Positions 19,225 to 27,951 of a stretch of 42,505 nucleotides of DNA are shown here, in pieces. The stretch is from contig CALWUI010000029.1 in assembly GCA_944384705.1 (NCBI GenBank), forward strand, positions 1 through 42,505, given 5' to 3'. Below the pieces are notes generated by a model. The model was not told where the DNA came from, did no database searches, and worked only from the letters and a program-made list of their open reading frames with translations. Source of the stretch: an uncultured Clostridia bacterium. GTDB lineage: Bacteria; Bacillota; Clostridia; Oscillospirales; Acutalibacteraceae. Made by a program: the position numbers and the translations under genes. Every line of letters starts with the position of its first letter. The stretch's first letter is position 1.

Positions 19225-20279
19225 AAACTTATTTGATAACCGGTGGGGCTGGATTTATTGGCTCAAACTTTATCCATTATATGTTTGAAAAATACGATAA
19301 TATAAAAATTATCAACTTAGATAAGTTAACTTATGCTGGTAATCTTGAGAATTTAAAAGATTTAGAGAATAATAAAAATTATAAATTTATTCGTGCGGAT
19401 ATTTGTGATAAAGTTGCTGTTGAAAATGTCTTTAAGCATTATAATATTGATTACGTTGTTAATTTTGCAGCCGAAAGTCATGTGGATAGAAGCATTCTTG
19501 AACCTGAAACTTTTGTCAAAACTAATATTGAAGGCACTGTTAATCTTTTGAATACTACTAAAAAGTATTGGTCAGTCGGTGAGGATATATATCGCGATGG
19601 TTGTAAGTTTTTGCAAGTTTCGACAGATGAAGTCTATGGGTCACTTGATAGTAATGGCTACTTTTTTGAATCTACCCCTCTTTGCCCCCACAGTCCATAT
19701 TCGGCAAGCAAAGCCAGTGCAGACTTGATAGTTATGGCATATTTTGATACGTATAAACTTCCAATTAACATTACTCGATGTTCAAATAATTATGGGCCTT
19801 ATCAGTTTCCTGAAAAGTTGATTCCTTTGATGATAAATAATGCTTTAAATCATAAAAGTTTGCCTATATACGGAGATGGCTCGAATATTAGAGATTGGCT
19901 ATATGTTAGAGACCATTGTAAAGCTGTTGACTTGGTCTTAAACAATAGTAAAACCGGAGAAGTTTATAATATTGGTGGGCACAATGAACACACCAATATT
20001 GACATCGTTAAAATAATTTTATCTTATATAAAAGAAAATGTTGATACCTCTGTTAACGAATCTTTAATTAAATTTGTTAAAGACAGAAAAGGTCACGACA
20101 AGCGATATGCGATTTGCCCAGATAAAATATATAATGACTTGGGATGGCAACCAGAAACTACATTTGATATTGGTATCAAAACTACTATAGATTGGTATCT
20201 TAATAATAAACCTTGGATGGAAAATATTACAAACGGTCAGTATAAAGATTATTATAAAAAAATTTATGGAGAAAATTAA
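19221..20279 (+). CDS. rfbB: dTDP-glucose 4,6-dehydratase
   Basis: 352 aa, normal length. Converts dTDP-glucose to dTDP-4-keto-6-deoxyglucose (second step). Motifs: NAD-binding YLITGGAGFIGSNFIH, LDKLTYAGNLENL, NFAAESHVDRSI, the active-site FLQVSTDEVYGSL (Thr-Asp-Glu) and catalytic YSASKASADL, then SNNYGPYQFPEKLIPLMI and GDGSNIRDWLYVRDHCKA. It overlaps rfbD by 4 bp and is followed after one base by the next GT2 gene. GGAGGGC SD. Confidence 0.98.
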   Translation: MKTYLITGGAGFIGSNFIHYMFEKYDNIKIINLDKLTYAGNLENLKDLENNKNYKFIRADICDKVAVENVFKHYNIDYVVNFAAESHVDRSILEPETFVKTNIEGTVNLLNTTKKYWSVGEDIYRDGCKFLQVSTDEVYGSLDSNGYFFESTPLCPHSPYSASKASADLIVMAYFDTYKLPINITRCSNNYGPYQFPEKLIPLMINNALNHKSLPIYGDGSNIRDWLYVRDHCKAVDLVLNNSKTGEVYNIGGHNEHTNIDIVKIILSYIKENVDTSVNESLIKFVKDRKGHDKRYAICPDKIYNDLGWQPETTFDIGIKTTIDWYLNNKPWMENITNGQYKDYYKKIYGEN

Positions 20280-20280
20280 T

Positions 20281-21261
20281 ATGAGTAAGGTGTCTGTTGC
20301 TCTTGCAACGTATAATGGTGAAAAATTTATCGCTAGACAACTTAACTCGCTGCTTTTTCAGCGAAGACTCATAGATGAGGTCATAATTACAGATGATGCT
20401 TCAACTGATAATACTGCAGATATTATAAAAAATTTTATAGAAAAAAAGCGATTGTTAAATTGGCATCTTTTTGTTAATGAGAAAAATATCGGGTTTTTAA
20501 AGAACTTTAAAAGTGCTATTGAAAAAACTACTGGAGATGTCATTTTTCTGTGCGATCAGGATGATGTATGGTATAAGACTAAAATTGATTCTATGTTAAA
20601 TCGGTTTGAATCTGATGAGCGAGTAAAAGCACTTTATTCCAGTTTTAAAGTCATTGATGAGAATGATCTGTTTATAAGAAAATATAAGAGTCCTATGCGC
20701 TCAAATAATAATCTTATTAAATTTAAAATTATGCCTTTTGAAACTGTAAAAATAAATTTATCTACTATATGCAACTATAATGTTTCTCCTGGATGCACAC
20801 TCGCTTTTACTAGAGAAGTTCGAGATGTTTATCTTGAAAAAACTAAAAGCGTTTGCATTCATGATTGGGAACTTGCTCTTATTGCCGCATTTTTGGACGG
20901 TCTTTACTTTTTTAATACGCCTCTTATGAACTATCGTATACATGCTGAAAACAAAATTGGTATTTCTCAATTTGCTCAGAAAAACTCTAAAAAGAAATTA
21001 GCTTTACATTATTTTAGACTCAATAATGCAAAAAAAATTTATTCTTATCTTAAATCATTGGATGTTTACCGATATCTGTTATCGGAAGATAAGTTAAATG
21101 TCTTAAATGAAAGCATTTGTTTTGCTAAAAACCGTATGTCGGCTTTGGAAGAGAAAAAATTAGGCAGTATTTTTAATCTCTATAAATATTCAAATACCTA
21201 TCTAAAAGCTGTTACTTTTAAGGGCAGACTGGCAGATATTTTTTGTGTTTTAAAAAAATAA
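20281..21261 (+). CDS. GT2 glycosyltransferase, rhamnosyltransferase-like
   Basis: 326 aa from ATG 20281 with GGAGA upstream; an earlier in-frame ATG at 20266 lies inside rfbB and is less likely. GT-A motifs: VSVALATYNGEKFIARQLNS, VIITDDASTDNTADII, NIGFLKNFKSAIEKTTGDVI and FLCDQDDVW (DxD site around residue 92). The late segment ALIAAFLDGLYFFNTPLMNY-RIH resembles alpha-L-rhamnosyltransferases of the RfbN/WbbJ-adjacent type. No membrane segment. It is embedded between rfbB and rfbC, so it probably uses dTDP-rhamnose to build a surface polysaccharide. Exact linkage unknown. Confidence 0.88.
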   Translation: MSKVSVALATYNGEKFIARQLNSLLFQRRLIDEVIITDDASTDNTADIIKNFIEKKRLLNWHLFVNEKNIGFLKNFKSAIEKTTGDVIFLCDQDDVWYKTKIDSMLNRFESDERVKALYSSFKVIDENDLFIRKYKSPMRSNNNLIKFKIMPFETVKINLSTICNYNVSPGCTLAFTREVRDVYLEKTKSVCIHDWELALIAAFLDGLYFFNTPLMNYRIHAENKIGISQFAQKNSKKKLALHYFRLNNAKKIYSYLKSLDVYRYLLSEDKLNVLNESICFAKNRMSALEEKKLGSIFNLYKYSNTYLKAVTFKGRLADIFCVLKK

Positions 21262-21289
21262 AATGATGGTGTGGTGATTTTTTAATTTT

Positions 21290-21838
21290 ATGAGCAATTT
21301 TAATTTTATAAAGACAAAAATTGAAGGAATGTTTATAATCGAACCTACCGTTTTGGGAGACAATCGTGGGTATTTTTTAGAAACCTACCGTTATGATGAA
21401 TTTAAAGAAGTTGGCATAGATGTAAAATTTGTTCAAGATAATCAGTCAAGCTCTAGAAGAGGAGTGCTGCGCGGGCTTCATTTTCAAACCAAGAAACCTC
21501 AAGGAAAATTGGTTAGAGTGATAAGTGGCATGGTTTTTGATGTTGGTGTTGATTTACGCAAGAACAGCATTACTTTTGGCAAGTGGGTCGGCGCTATTTT
21601 AAGCTCAGAAAATAAACGTCAACTATATATTCCTGCCGGCTTTGCCCACGGATTTTTGGTATTGTCTGATAGCGCCGAATTCGTTTATAAATGTACAGAT
21701 TTTTACGATCCTCAAAATGAAGGTGGTATAATTTATAACGACCCTGATATCAATATAGAATGGCCTATAACTAATGATATGGACATTTTGCTGTCTTCAA
21801 AAGATCGTAGACTTCCTTATTTTAAAGAAATTTTTTAG
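21290..21838 (+). CDS. rfbC: dTDP-4-dehydrorhamnose 3,5-epimerase
   Basis: 182 aa, normal length, cupin fold. Epimerises C3 and C5 of dTDP-4-keto-6-deoxyglucose (third step). Seen: KTKIEGMFIIEPTVLGDNRG, FVQDNQSSSRRGVLRGLHFQ (catalytic His in RGLHFQ), PQGKLVRVISGMVFDVGVDL, YIPAGFAHGFLVLSD and Tyr in FVYKCTDFYD. The SD is weak (GGTGGTG region, rather far away), unlike its neighbours, so expression may depend on coupling to the upstream gene 28 bp away. Confidence 0.98.
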   Translation: MSNFNFIKTKIEGMFIIEPTVLGDNRGYFLETYRYDEFKEVGIDVKFVQDNQSSSRRGVLRGLHFQTKKPQGKLVRVISGMVFDVGVDLRKNSITFGKWVGAILSSENKRQLYIPAGFAHGFLVLSDSAEFVYKCTDFYDPQNEGGIIYNDPDINIEWPITNDMDILLSSKDRRLPYFKEIF

Positions 21839-21853
21839 CTCAAAGGTGTATTT

Positions 21854-22549
21854 ATGGGAATTTCTGTTGCTATGGCTGTTTATAACGGAGAAAAATATGT
21901 TAAAGAACAAATTTTATCTATTTTGAATCAGCTTGGCTGCAATGATGAAATTGTTATATCTTATGACAAAAGTTATGACAACACTTATCGTATTATCTCT
22001 GACTTGGCAGTTCGTGACAGCCGAATTAAAATTTTTTATGGATCATCTTTAGGTATTGTAAAAAACTTTGAAAACGCTCTTAGGCATTGTAAAAATGATT
22101 ATATATTCCTGAGCGATCAGGATGATATTTGGTTTGACAATAAAGTTTGTGAGGTAATTAAAACTTTTAAAAATTTAAATGTCGATGTTATTTTACATGA
22201 TTGTATGGTTATTAACGAAAAGGAAGAAGTTATATTTCCATCTTTTTTTAAACTAAGACACTGCCATCGCGGTTTCTTATTTAATATTTTACATAACTCT
22301 TATATAGGTTGTTGCATGGCCTTAAAACGAGACTTTTTGCAAAATGTTATTCCCTTCCCTAAAAATATTCCTATGCACGATCAATGGATCGGCTTAATGG
22401 CTGAAAAAAAACATTCTATAGCTTTTATAAATACTCCTTTAATTAAATATAGGCGTCATTCTTATAATGCTAGTAAATTTAAAAATAAAAATCTATTAAA
22501 TATGATTAAATTTAGAATAAATTTAATATCTTCTTTATTATCAAATTAA
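21854..22549 (+). CDS. GT2 glycosyltransferase, rhamnosyltransferase-like
   Basis: 231 aa, last gene of the rhamnose operon. GT-A motifs: ISVAMAVYNGEKYVKEQI, NDEIVISYDKSYDN, GIVKNFENALRHCKNDYIFL and SDQDDIWF, followed by HDQWIGLMAEKKHSI and PLIKYRRHS. Shorter than the paralogous enzyme at 20281 (326 aa); the C-terminal helical extension is missing, but the catalytic domain looks whole. Odd point: the first acidic motif reads SYDKSYDN where related enzymes have S(D/Y)DxSxDxT, still acceptable. AAAGGTG SD before ATG 21854. Ends 13 bp before a bidirectional terminator. Confidence 0.87.
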   Translation: MGISVAMAVYNGEKYVKEQILSILNQLGCNDEIVISYDKSYDNTYRIISDLAVRDSRIKIFYGSSLGIVKNFENALRHCKNDYIFLSDQDDIWFDNKVCEVIKTFKNLNVDVILHDCMVINEKEEVIFPSFFKLRHCHRGFLFNILHNSYIGCCMALKRDFLQNVIPFPKNIPMHDQWIGLMAEKKHSIAFINTPLIKYRRHSYNASKFKNKNLLNMIKFRINLISSLLSN

Positions 22550-22561
22550 ATAATAAAATTT

Positions 22562-22590
22562 AGCTACCGTTTAATCGTACGGTAGCTTTA
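22562..22590. terminator. Bidirectional terminator between rhamnose operon and oadA
   Basis: AGCTACCGT (22562-22570), 8-nt loop, ACGGTAGCT (22579-22587): a perfect 9-bp stem with T-rich sequence on the plus side and A/T-rich sequence on the other side, between convergent genes. Confidence 0.85.
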
Positions 22591-22594
22591 ACTT

Positions 22595-23935
22595 TTAATT
22601 GCGATTTTTAAAGAAATCTAGTGCTATATCTGGAAATTGAGAATAAGTTAGTACATCCTCTTCTGTCTTTGCAAATTCTTTAACTGATTCTTTTAGACTC
22701 TCTAACTCTGGCTGCAACAAATCTGCTGGCCTACAGTTCACAACATCTGAATCTCCAATAATCTCTTTTTTTATTTCTTCGGATATTGAAACAGGCGTTC
22801 GCCCATACTTGCCTGCAACCAAAGACCTGAATTCTTTGCTGCACATTTTATATCGCTGCCCCAAAACGACATTATACAAAGCTTGCGCTCCTATGATTTG
22901 AGATGTTGGAGTAACTAATGGCGGATATCCTACATCCTTACGTACTTTGGGCACTTCTGTTAAAACTTCTTCAAATTTGTTTTCTTGCCCAGATTGCTTA
23001 AGTTGAGATAATAAATTAGATAACATTCCGCCTGGAACCTGATAAATTAAAGCTTTCGTATCTGATACTAACAGCTTTGGATCTAGTAGTCCAGAATTTA
23101 TATATTTTTCCCTAAGATTCATAAAATAATCACGAATCTCATTTAAAAGATGCAGATCTAATTCCGTATCATATGTACTTTCTTGTAGCGCAGCCACTAT
23201 AGATTCTGTAGGTGCAAGCGATGGCCCCTGCGCAAATGGCGAAAGTGCAGTGTCTATAATATCAGCACCTGCTGCAATCCCTTCTAAAATACACATAGAA
23301 GCTAAGCCAGATGTATAATGTGTATGCAATTGGATCGGTAAATTAACAGCACTTTTTAATGCTTTTACCAGCTCAATTGTAGCCCTTGGCGTTAACAATG
23401 CAGCCATATCTTTTATACATATTGAATCGGCACCTTCATCCTCTAATTGCTTTGCATAGTTAACAAAATATTCATCTGTAAAAACTTCTCCTGTAGTGTA
23501 TGCTATCGCTGCTTGAACATGGATATTTTCTTTTTTAGCTGCTTTAATTGATGTTTTTAAATTTCTTATATCATTTAGTGCATCAAACGTTCTAATTATA
23601 TCTATGCCATTGTATGCAGAGCGCTTAATAAAATATTCTACTACGTCATCTGCGTAATGTCTATATCCTAGAACATTTTGACCTCTAAGCAACATTTGCA
23701 ATTTTGTATTTTTACAATATTTTTTTATTGTTTTAAGCCGCTCCCATGGATCTTCGTTTAAATATCTCAAACAAGAGTCAAACGTTGCTCCACCCCAGCA
23801 TTCTAATGAATAAAATCCTACTTGGTCTAATTTTTCTAATATAGGCAACATATCTTCTATTGGCATTCTTGTTGCAATTAATGATTGTTGTGCATCTCGC
23901 AAAACAGTTTCTGTTATCAGTATTTTCTTCTTCAA
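22595..23935 (-). CDS. oadA: Oxaloacetate decarboxylase alpha subunit / carboxyltransferase
   Basis: 446 aa from TTG 23935, eight bases from the GGAGGG SD; TTG 23938 is an alternative, and the longer TTG reading at 23953 overlaps the SD. This is the carboxyltransferase that moves CO2 from oxaloacetate (or to pyruvate) via biotin. TIM-barrel HMGL-like domain: ITETVLRDAQQSLIATRM, ECWGGATFDSCLRYLNEDPW, MLLRGQNVLGYRHYADD, catalytic CIKDMAALLTP and metal-binding LHTHYTSGLA; then the PYC_OADA conserved region with VPGGMLSNLLSQL and GYPPLVTPTSQIIG. The biotin domain is a separate gene just upstream. A beta (Na+-pump) subunit is not in the window, so pyruvate-carboxylase subunit B is an alternative name. 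Confidence 0.92.
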   Translation of the reverse strand: MKKKILITETVLRDAQQSLIATRMPIEDMLPILEKLDQVGFYSLECWGGATFDSCLRYLNEDPWERLKTIKKYCKNTKLQMLLRGQNVLGYRHYADDVVEYFIKRSAYNGIDIIRTFDALNDIRNLKTSIKAAKKENIHVQAAIAYTTGEVFTDEYFVNYAKQLEDEGADSICIKDMAALLTPRATIELVKALKSAVNLPIQLHTHYTSGLASMCILEGIAAGADIIDTALSPFAQGPSLAPTESIVAALQESTYDTELDLHLLNEIRDYFMNLREKYINSGLLDPKLLVSDTKALIYQVPGGMLSNLLSQLKQSGQENKFEEVLTEVPKVRKDVGYPPLVTPTSQIIGAQALYNVVLGQRYKMCSKEFRSLVAGKYGRTPVSISEEIKKEIIGDSDVVNCRPADLLQPELESLKESVKEFAKTEEDVLTYSQFPDIALDFFKNRN

Positions 23936-24017
23936 CAACGCTTCCCTCCTCAAAATAACCTTAAAGTTAAAACGTCATGCTCAAGCGTTCTCAGGTTTTA
24001 AAGCCAATAAATAATAA

Positions 24018-24374
24018 TCAGTTTAAAACAGCGATTACTTGATTAGCTGCAATGTTCTGACCTTTTTCAGCTTGCAATGCGATAACTTTACCATCTATTG
24101 TGGCTACAATTTCATTTTCCATCTTCATAATTTCCATAATTGCAATTGTGTCACCTTTTTTTACAAACTGGCCTACAACCACCTTAACATCAATGATACT
24201 TCCTGCCATTGGCGCTATTATTTTTTCTCCAGGAATCAAAGAAATATCTTCTACTTTTTCTTTCTGTGCACAGTCTTTAGAATTTGCCTTCATATCTTCA
24301 GGCTTTTTTTCACTAAGCTCTTCTACTGTAACATCAAAAGATTGACCATCAACTGTAATTTTTAAATGTTTCAT
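24018..24374 (-). CDS. Biotin carboxyl carrier protein
   Basis: 118 aa. C-terminal biotinyl domain (about residues 48-117): PGEKIIAPMAGSIIDVKVVV, with the biotin site EIMKMENEI (Lys in MKM; the usual first residue Ala is Ile here), then IDGKVIALQAEKGQNIAANQ. The N-terminal 45 residues begin with a MKHLKITVDGQSFDVTVEEL strand and a charged linker, as in the gamma/biotin subunits of clostridial decarboxylases. It lies 82 bp upstream of oadA on the same strand and should accept carboxyl groups from it. ATG 24374 follows GGAGG. Confidence 0.93.
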   Translation of the reverse strand: MKHLKITVDGQSFDVTVEELSEKKPEDMKANSKDCAQKEKVEDISLIPGEKIIAPMAGSIIDVKVVVGQFVKKGDTIAIMEIMKMENEIVATIDGKVIALQAEKGQNIAANQVIAVLN

Positions 24375-24402
24375 GCTCTGCCTCCAAACAGATATTTATT
24401 AA

Positions 24403-24431
24403 ATTATAAACAAAAAATCAACAAAAGTTAA
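24403..24431 (-). promoter_or_regulatory. Candidate sigma-A promoter of the biotin carrier-oadA pair
   Basis: Minus strand TTAACT (24431-24426), 17-bp spacer, TATAAT (24408-24403), 28 bp upstream of ATG 24374. Confidence 0.5.
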
Positions 24432-24437
24432 GCCTTT

Positions 24438-25151
24438 TTACTTCTTTAATAACTTCTTTATTTCTTGTGGAAAAAGTTCCCTCCACTTGCCGGGCTGAAG
24501 CATACCCAATTTGAGATCTCCTATTGCTGTCCTTTTTAATCTTGCTACTTCGAGGTCAGCTTGCTCACACATTTTTCTAATTTGCCTATTCTTTCCTTCT
24601 TTTATTATAATTTCTAGAACTGTTCTATCTTCAGCTGCTTTTAAAACATTTATTTTTGCAGGTTCTATTTTATAGTCATCTATTTTTGTAATAGAACTGA
24701 GTTTAGTCAACTTATCTTCTGTAATTTTTGGTTTTACTGTTACTCTATATTTTTTTTCTATCTCTTTAGATGGGTGAAGAATTTTATTTGAAAAATCTCC
24801 ATCATTCGTCATAAGCAATAACCCTTCAGAGTCTTTGTCCAGCCTTCCTACCGGATAAACTCTAGTTGGAATATCTTTGACCAAGCTTGCCACGCACTTT
24901 CTTCCAAACTCATCGCTCATTGTAGAAATAAATCCACGTGGCTTGTACAACATAAGGTAATATTTTTTTATATTAAGCTCAAGCGGCCTACCCGCAACAA
25001 AAATTTTATCTCGGGATAAATCAATTTTGTCTCCTATTTTTGCAATTTCTCCATTAACTTTCACTAAATCACTTTTTATCATTTCTTCTGCTTTTCTTCT
25101 AGAAGCAATCCCATATTCAGAAAGCACTTTTTGTATTCTTATTCTTTTCAC
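24438..25151 (-). CDS. rluB: 23S rRNA pseudouridine synthase RluB-type
   Basis: 237 aa from GTG 25151, five bases after GGAGG; a TTG at 25163 would overlap that SD. N-terminal S4 RNA-binding domain (IRIQKVLSEYGIASRRKAEE) and C-terminal RsuA/RluB/E/F catalytic domain with VYPVGRLDKDSEGLLLMTND; the Asp of GRLDKDSEG is the catalytic nucleophile. Also YYLMLYKPRGFISTMSDEFG and EGKNRQIRKMCEQADLEV. Modifies a uridine in helix 89 of 23S rRNA (RluB activity known; specificity here inferred). Last gene of the scp-gerW-dacF-rluB cluster, 14 bp downstream of dacF. Confidence 0.95.
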   Translation of the reverse strand: MKRIRIQKVLSEYGIASRRKAEEMIKSDLVKVNGEIAKIGDKIDLSRDKIFVAGRPLELNIKKYYLMLYKPRGFISTMSDEFGRKCVASLVKDIPTRVYPVGRLDKDSEGLLLMTNDGDFSNKILHPSKEIEKKYRVTVKPKITEDKLTKLSSITKIDDYKIEPAKINVLKAAEDRTVLEIIIKEGKNRQIRKMCEQADLEVARLKRTAIGDLKLGMLQPGKWRELFPQEIKKLLKK

Positions 25152-25165
25152 AAAACCCTCCAAAA

Positions 25166-26299
25166 TTAACTAAATAAACCAGCAAAAAATCCGTATAGCT
25201 TTTGTAAGATATTTTTTTGAGGCTTAAAATATTCCTCATCTTTAGCTACAATTAAATCGTTTGAAGCTAAAATATCATCTGCTAATTTATATTTAATCTT
25301 TCCCACAATCTCTCCTTGCTTCACTGGCGCATATAAAAATGTTGGTACTTCGACGATTTTTTCAATTTTATCTTTATCATCTTTTTCCACAGTAAATGAT
25401 GTCTTTTCTTTTGCAAAAACTTCTACTTCATTAACTGATCCTCCAACCAGCGGCAACATAATCTGGTTTTTGTTGTTATAAGAAACTGTTTCCACTTTAG
25501 AAAATCCATAGTCTAGCAACTTTTCATGATCGTTCCAGTCATCTCCAGCATTTAATGTTACTGCTACAAGTCTTGTATTATTCCTTTCTGCTGCAGAAAC
25601 TAAACATCTGCCTGCTAACTTTGTAAATCCTGTTTTTATTCCTATACAGCCGTCATAACGTTTGAGCATTCTATTCTCGTTATAAAGGGTTCTAATTTCA
25701 TCTGGGTTTATAAAAGGTACATCGACTCTTTTTTTTGAAGAGATTTCATAAAAATACTTATTTTCTAATGCATAAGCTCCAAGCAAAGCCATATCGTAAG
25801 CTGTGGAATGGTGGTTACCTTTATCTAACCCAGATGGTGTTTCAAAATATGTATTAGTCATACCAATTTGTTGTGCTTTTTTATTCATCATGTCAACAAA
25901 ACCGTCCACAGAACCTCCTAATGTAATTGCGGCAGAATTTGCTGCGTCGTTTCCAGAAACTGTAAGCATTCCTTTTGCTAAACTCGATAACGGCAATGTT
26001 TGCCCAACTTGCAAATACATTGATGATCCCTCTACCGGAACCATTTTGTCTGTAATTGTAACTTTTACATCTTCATTTTGAGCTGCTTCTAGAGTTAAAA
26101 GTGCTGTCATAATTTTTGTTGTGCTTGCCATCGGTCTTGGTTCACGCTCATTTTTTCCATATATAATTTTGCCATTATCTGCACATATTACAACAGCTGA
26201 TTGTGCCGATAAGGATGGAACTTCTCCTGCAGCAATTGTTGAATTTATTGATATAAAAAAGCAAAACAAAATTATTGCAAATAAAAATTTCTTACACAA
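25166..26299 (-). CDS. dacF: D-alanyl-D-alanine carboxypeptidase, DacF/DacB type
   Basis: 377 aa from TTG 26299, nine bases from GAGGA; GTG 26308 is possible but only about 2 bases from that SD. Class A low-molecular-weight penicillin-binding protein (peptidase S11) that trims the terminal D-Ala from peptidoglycan. Signal peptide at residues 1-24 (FLFAIILFCFFISINSTIAA). Catalytic motifs: SxxK as STTK (S59, K62), SxN as SGN (115-117), KTG as KTGFT (222-224). A C-terminal PBP5_C beta domain ends in an amphipathic helix (KNILQKLYGFFAGLF) for membrane binding. Its neighbours gerW and scpAB are the usual clostridial context for the sporulation-linked DacF; vegetative DacA-like function is possible. 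Confidence 0.95.
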   Translation of the reverse strand: MCKKFLFAIILFCFFISINSTIAAGEVPSLSAQSAVVICADNGKIIYGKNEREPRPMASTTKIMTALLTLEAAQNEDVKVTITDKMVPVEGSSMYLQVGQTLPLSSLAKGMLTVSGNDAANSAAITLGGSVDGFVDMMNKKAQQIGMTNTYFETPSGLDKGNHHSTAYDMALLGAYALENKYFYEISSKKRVDVPFINPDEIRTLYNENRMLKRYDGCIGIKTGFTKLAGRCLVSAAERNNTRLVAVTLNAGDDWNDHEKLLDYGFSKVETVSYNNKNQIMLPLVGGSVNEVEVFAKEKTSFTVEKDDKDKIEKIVEVPTFLYAPVKQGEIVGKIKYKLADDILASNDLIVAKDEEYFKPQKNILQKLYGFFAGLFS

Positions 26300-26381
26300 A
26301 TTAGCCACATCCTCATAAGTTTAAAGGCTCTTAGCTAATTTATATGCATCAAAAAATAAATTATTAAATTTAAAGTAAAAT

Positions 26382-26783
26382 TTACTTTTTATCGTCTTTC
26401 TCATTTTTATCTGATTTTTTTATCATAGAGCCTATTTTATCTACCACATCAGGAACTAAATCGATAACTTTTTCTGTTGTAGACAATACCGGCTCAACAT
26501 GTAAAATTTTGATATTACCATTTTTACTTACCGTTAAAAAAGCTACCGGAGAGATAGTAACTCCTGCACCGCTACCTCCACCAAATAAATTTTCGTTATT
26601 AATTTTTTTGCCAGAAAACTCAGATCCACCAGACGCAAAACCATAAGAAACTTTAGATACTGGAATAATTGCTGTTCCATCATCAAGCTTAATAGTTTCT
26701 CCAATAATTGTGTTTACATCCACTAAAGACTTTATTTTTTCTATCGTAGTATCAACCATATTATTTATTGAACAATCACTCAT
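26382..26783 (-). CDS. gerW: GerW-family sporulation protein (YtfJ)
   Basis: 133 aa. N-terminal helix (DTTIEKIKSLVDVNTIIGET) followed by the conserved core TAIIPVSKVSYGFASGGSEF and the Gly-rich FGGGSGAGVTISPVAFLTV, ending in an amphipathic Lys-rich helix. In Bacillus subtilis the family protein is needed for normal spore germination. It is placed between DUF2953 and dacF exactly as in other Clostridia, 3 bp after the DUF2953 stop. ATG 26783. Supports that sporulation genes are retained, not merely spoVAD. Confidence 0.96.
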   Translation of the reverse strand: MSDCSINNMVDTTIEKIKSLVDVNTIIGETIKLDDGTAIIPVSKVSYGFASGGSEFSGKKINNENLFGGGSGAGVTISPVAFLTVSKNGNIKILHVEPVLSTTEKVIDLVPDVVDKIGSMIKKSDKNEKDDKK

Positions 26784-26786
26784 TTT

Positions 26787-27407
26787 TTACACCCTTTCGG
26801 CATTTTTATTAATATACATATTCTTAGCAAATTTATATAAAGATATCACTAGCAACTTTAGTACTGATATCGGGAAAAAATAAATTTTTGTAAAAAAATC
26901 CACCTCAGATCTTGTCCTCTTAAAATCTGGAACAATTTTTATTTTGTATTTCTTTTCATCAACATCTTTTAGCAAAACCGATTTAGCATAGCCCACCAGT
27001 GTGCAAACTCTACCATAATTAATTGACAAAGTTGCTGCGTCCTCATCAGCAACTAGCAAATAAAGATTAAATGACGTTATGTGCATTTTTTTAAAAAGGC
27101 TTTTTGCCGAATCCAAAAAAAAATCAATTAAATACCTTAAAATTTTTAAAAATCCAAAAAAGCCTCTTTCTTTTATTATATTAAAAAATTTGCTGTTTAC
27201 CAAAACAAAGTTTTTTCTATTATCTTCTTTTTCTATTTCTTTTTTTAATTTATCTTTATTTTTAGGCGGATACACGTTAATAGAAAAAAATAAAAATTTA
27301 ATTTTTAAACTTAAAGATTCTTTAAACGATAACTGCAAAAAAACAGGACAACACAATAAAATAAGAAAAAATAAAATCACTGACAAAAAAATGTATATAT
27401 ATAGCAT
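26787..27407 (-). CDS. DUF2953 domain-containing protein
   Basis: 206 aa. N-terminal transmembrane helix (LYIYIFLSVILFFLILLCC), a short beta hairpin (LKIKFLFFSINVYPPK), a Lys/Glu-rich stretch, and the DUF2953 core with DEDAATLSINYGRVCTLVGY and KIKIVPDFKRTRSEVDFFT, then a second hydrophobic segment (FFPISVLKLLVISLY). The family is of unknown function but is consistently found next to gerW (ytfJ) in Firmicutes, as here. ATG 27407 behind GGAGG. Confidence 0.9.
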   Translation of the reverse strand: MLYIYIFLSVILFFLILLCCPVFLQLSFKESLSLKIKFLFFSINVYPPKNKDKLKKEIEKEDNRKNFVLVNSKFFNIIKERGFFGFLKILRYLIDFFLDSAKSLFKKMHITSFNLYLLVADEDAATLSINYGRVCTLVGYAKSVLLKDVDEKKYKIKIVPDFKRTRSEVDFFTKIYFFPISVLKLLVISLYKFAKNMYINKNAERV

Positions 27408-27423
27408 CTATCCTCCAAAATTT

Positions 27424-27951
27424 TCAACTATTACGTTCCTTATCAAATTTTAATTCTGGCAATTCGCTTACAGAAGTAATTCCAAAACATTTTAAAAAGT
27501 TTAAAGTGGTTCCATACAAAAGCGGACGCCCTGGCAAATCAAGTCTACCTTTTTCTTCTAATAAATTTTTTGTCGTTAAACTCGAAATAATATTAGAACA
27601 ATCTACACCTCTTATATTCTCTACAAAAGATTTGGTAACCGGCTGGTTATATGCGATAATTGCTAAAACTTCCATAGCAGCCTGAGAAAGTGGAACTTGC
27701 CTGCGAAAATCCAGCGCCCTCTGTATAAAATCAAAATATTGAGGTTTTGTGCACATCTGATATTTATCATCTAGCTTTATGATGCAGATTCCACTTTCAT
27801 CTTTGTCAAAATCATCCATCAAATTTTGTAACAATTTTAAAACTGTTGACCTCTCTATGCCAAGTGTTGCTATAAGTCTATCTGCTGATATTGCCTCTCC
27901 ACTTGCAAATAGGACAGCTTGCAAAGCAGCTTTAGCTTTTTTTACGTCCAA
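27424..27951 (-). CDS. scpB: Segregation and condensation protein B
   Basis: 175 aa, typical for ScpB. Two winged-helix domains: KAKAALQAVLFASGEAISAD at the start and VPLSQAAMEVLAIIAYNQPV-TKSFVENIRGVDCSNIISSL in the middle, then GRLDLPGRPLLYGTTLNFLKCFG. With ScpA it bridges SMC heads in the chromosome condensation complex. The start is a TTG at 27951 inside the end of scpA (20-bp overlap), with only a weak SD, suggesting translational coupling. Confidence 0.97.
   Translation of the reverse strand: MDVKKAKAALQAVLFASGEAISADRLIATLGIERSTVLKLLQNLMDDFDKDESGICIIKLDDKYQMCTKPQYFDFIQRALDFRRQVPLSQAAMEVLAIIAYNQPVTKSFVENIRGVDCSNIISSLTTKNLLEEKGRLDLPGRPLLYGTTLNFLKCFGITSVSELPELKFDKERNS

Noticed and set aside
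24039..24365. Plus-strand frame of 108 codons antisense to the biotin carrier gene
   Set aside because: Cys/Phe/Asn-rich translation typical of antisense shadows, no promoter or SD; the minus-strand biotin domain is unmistakable.
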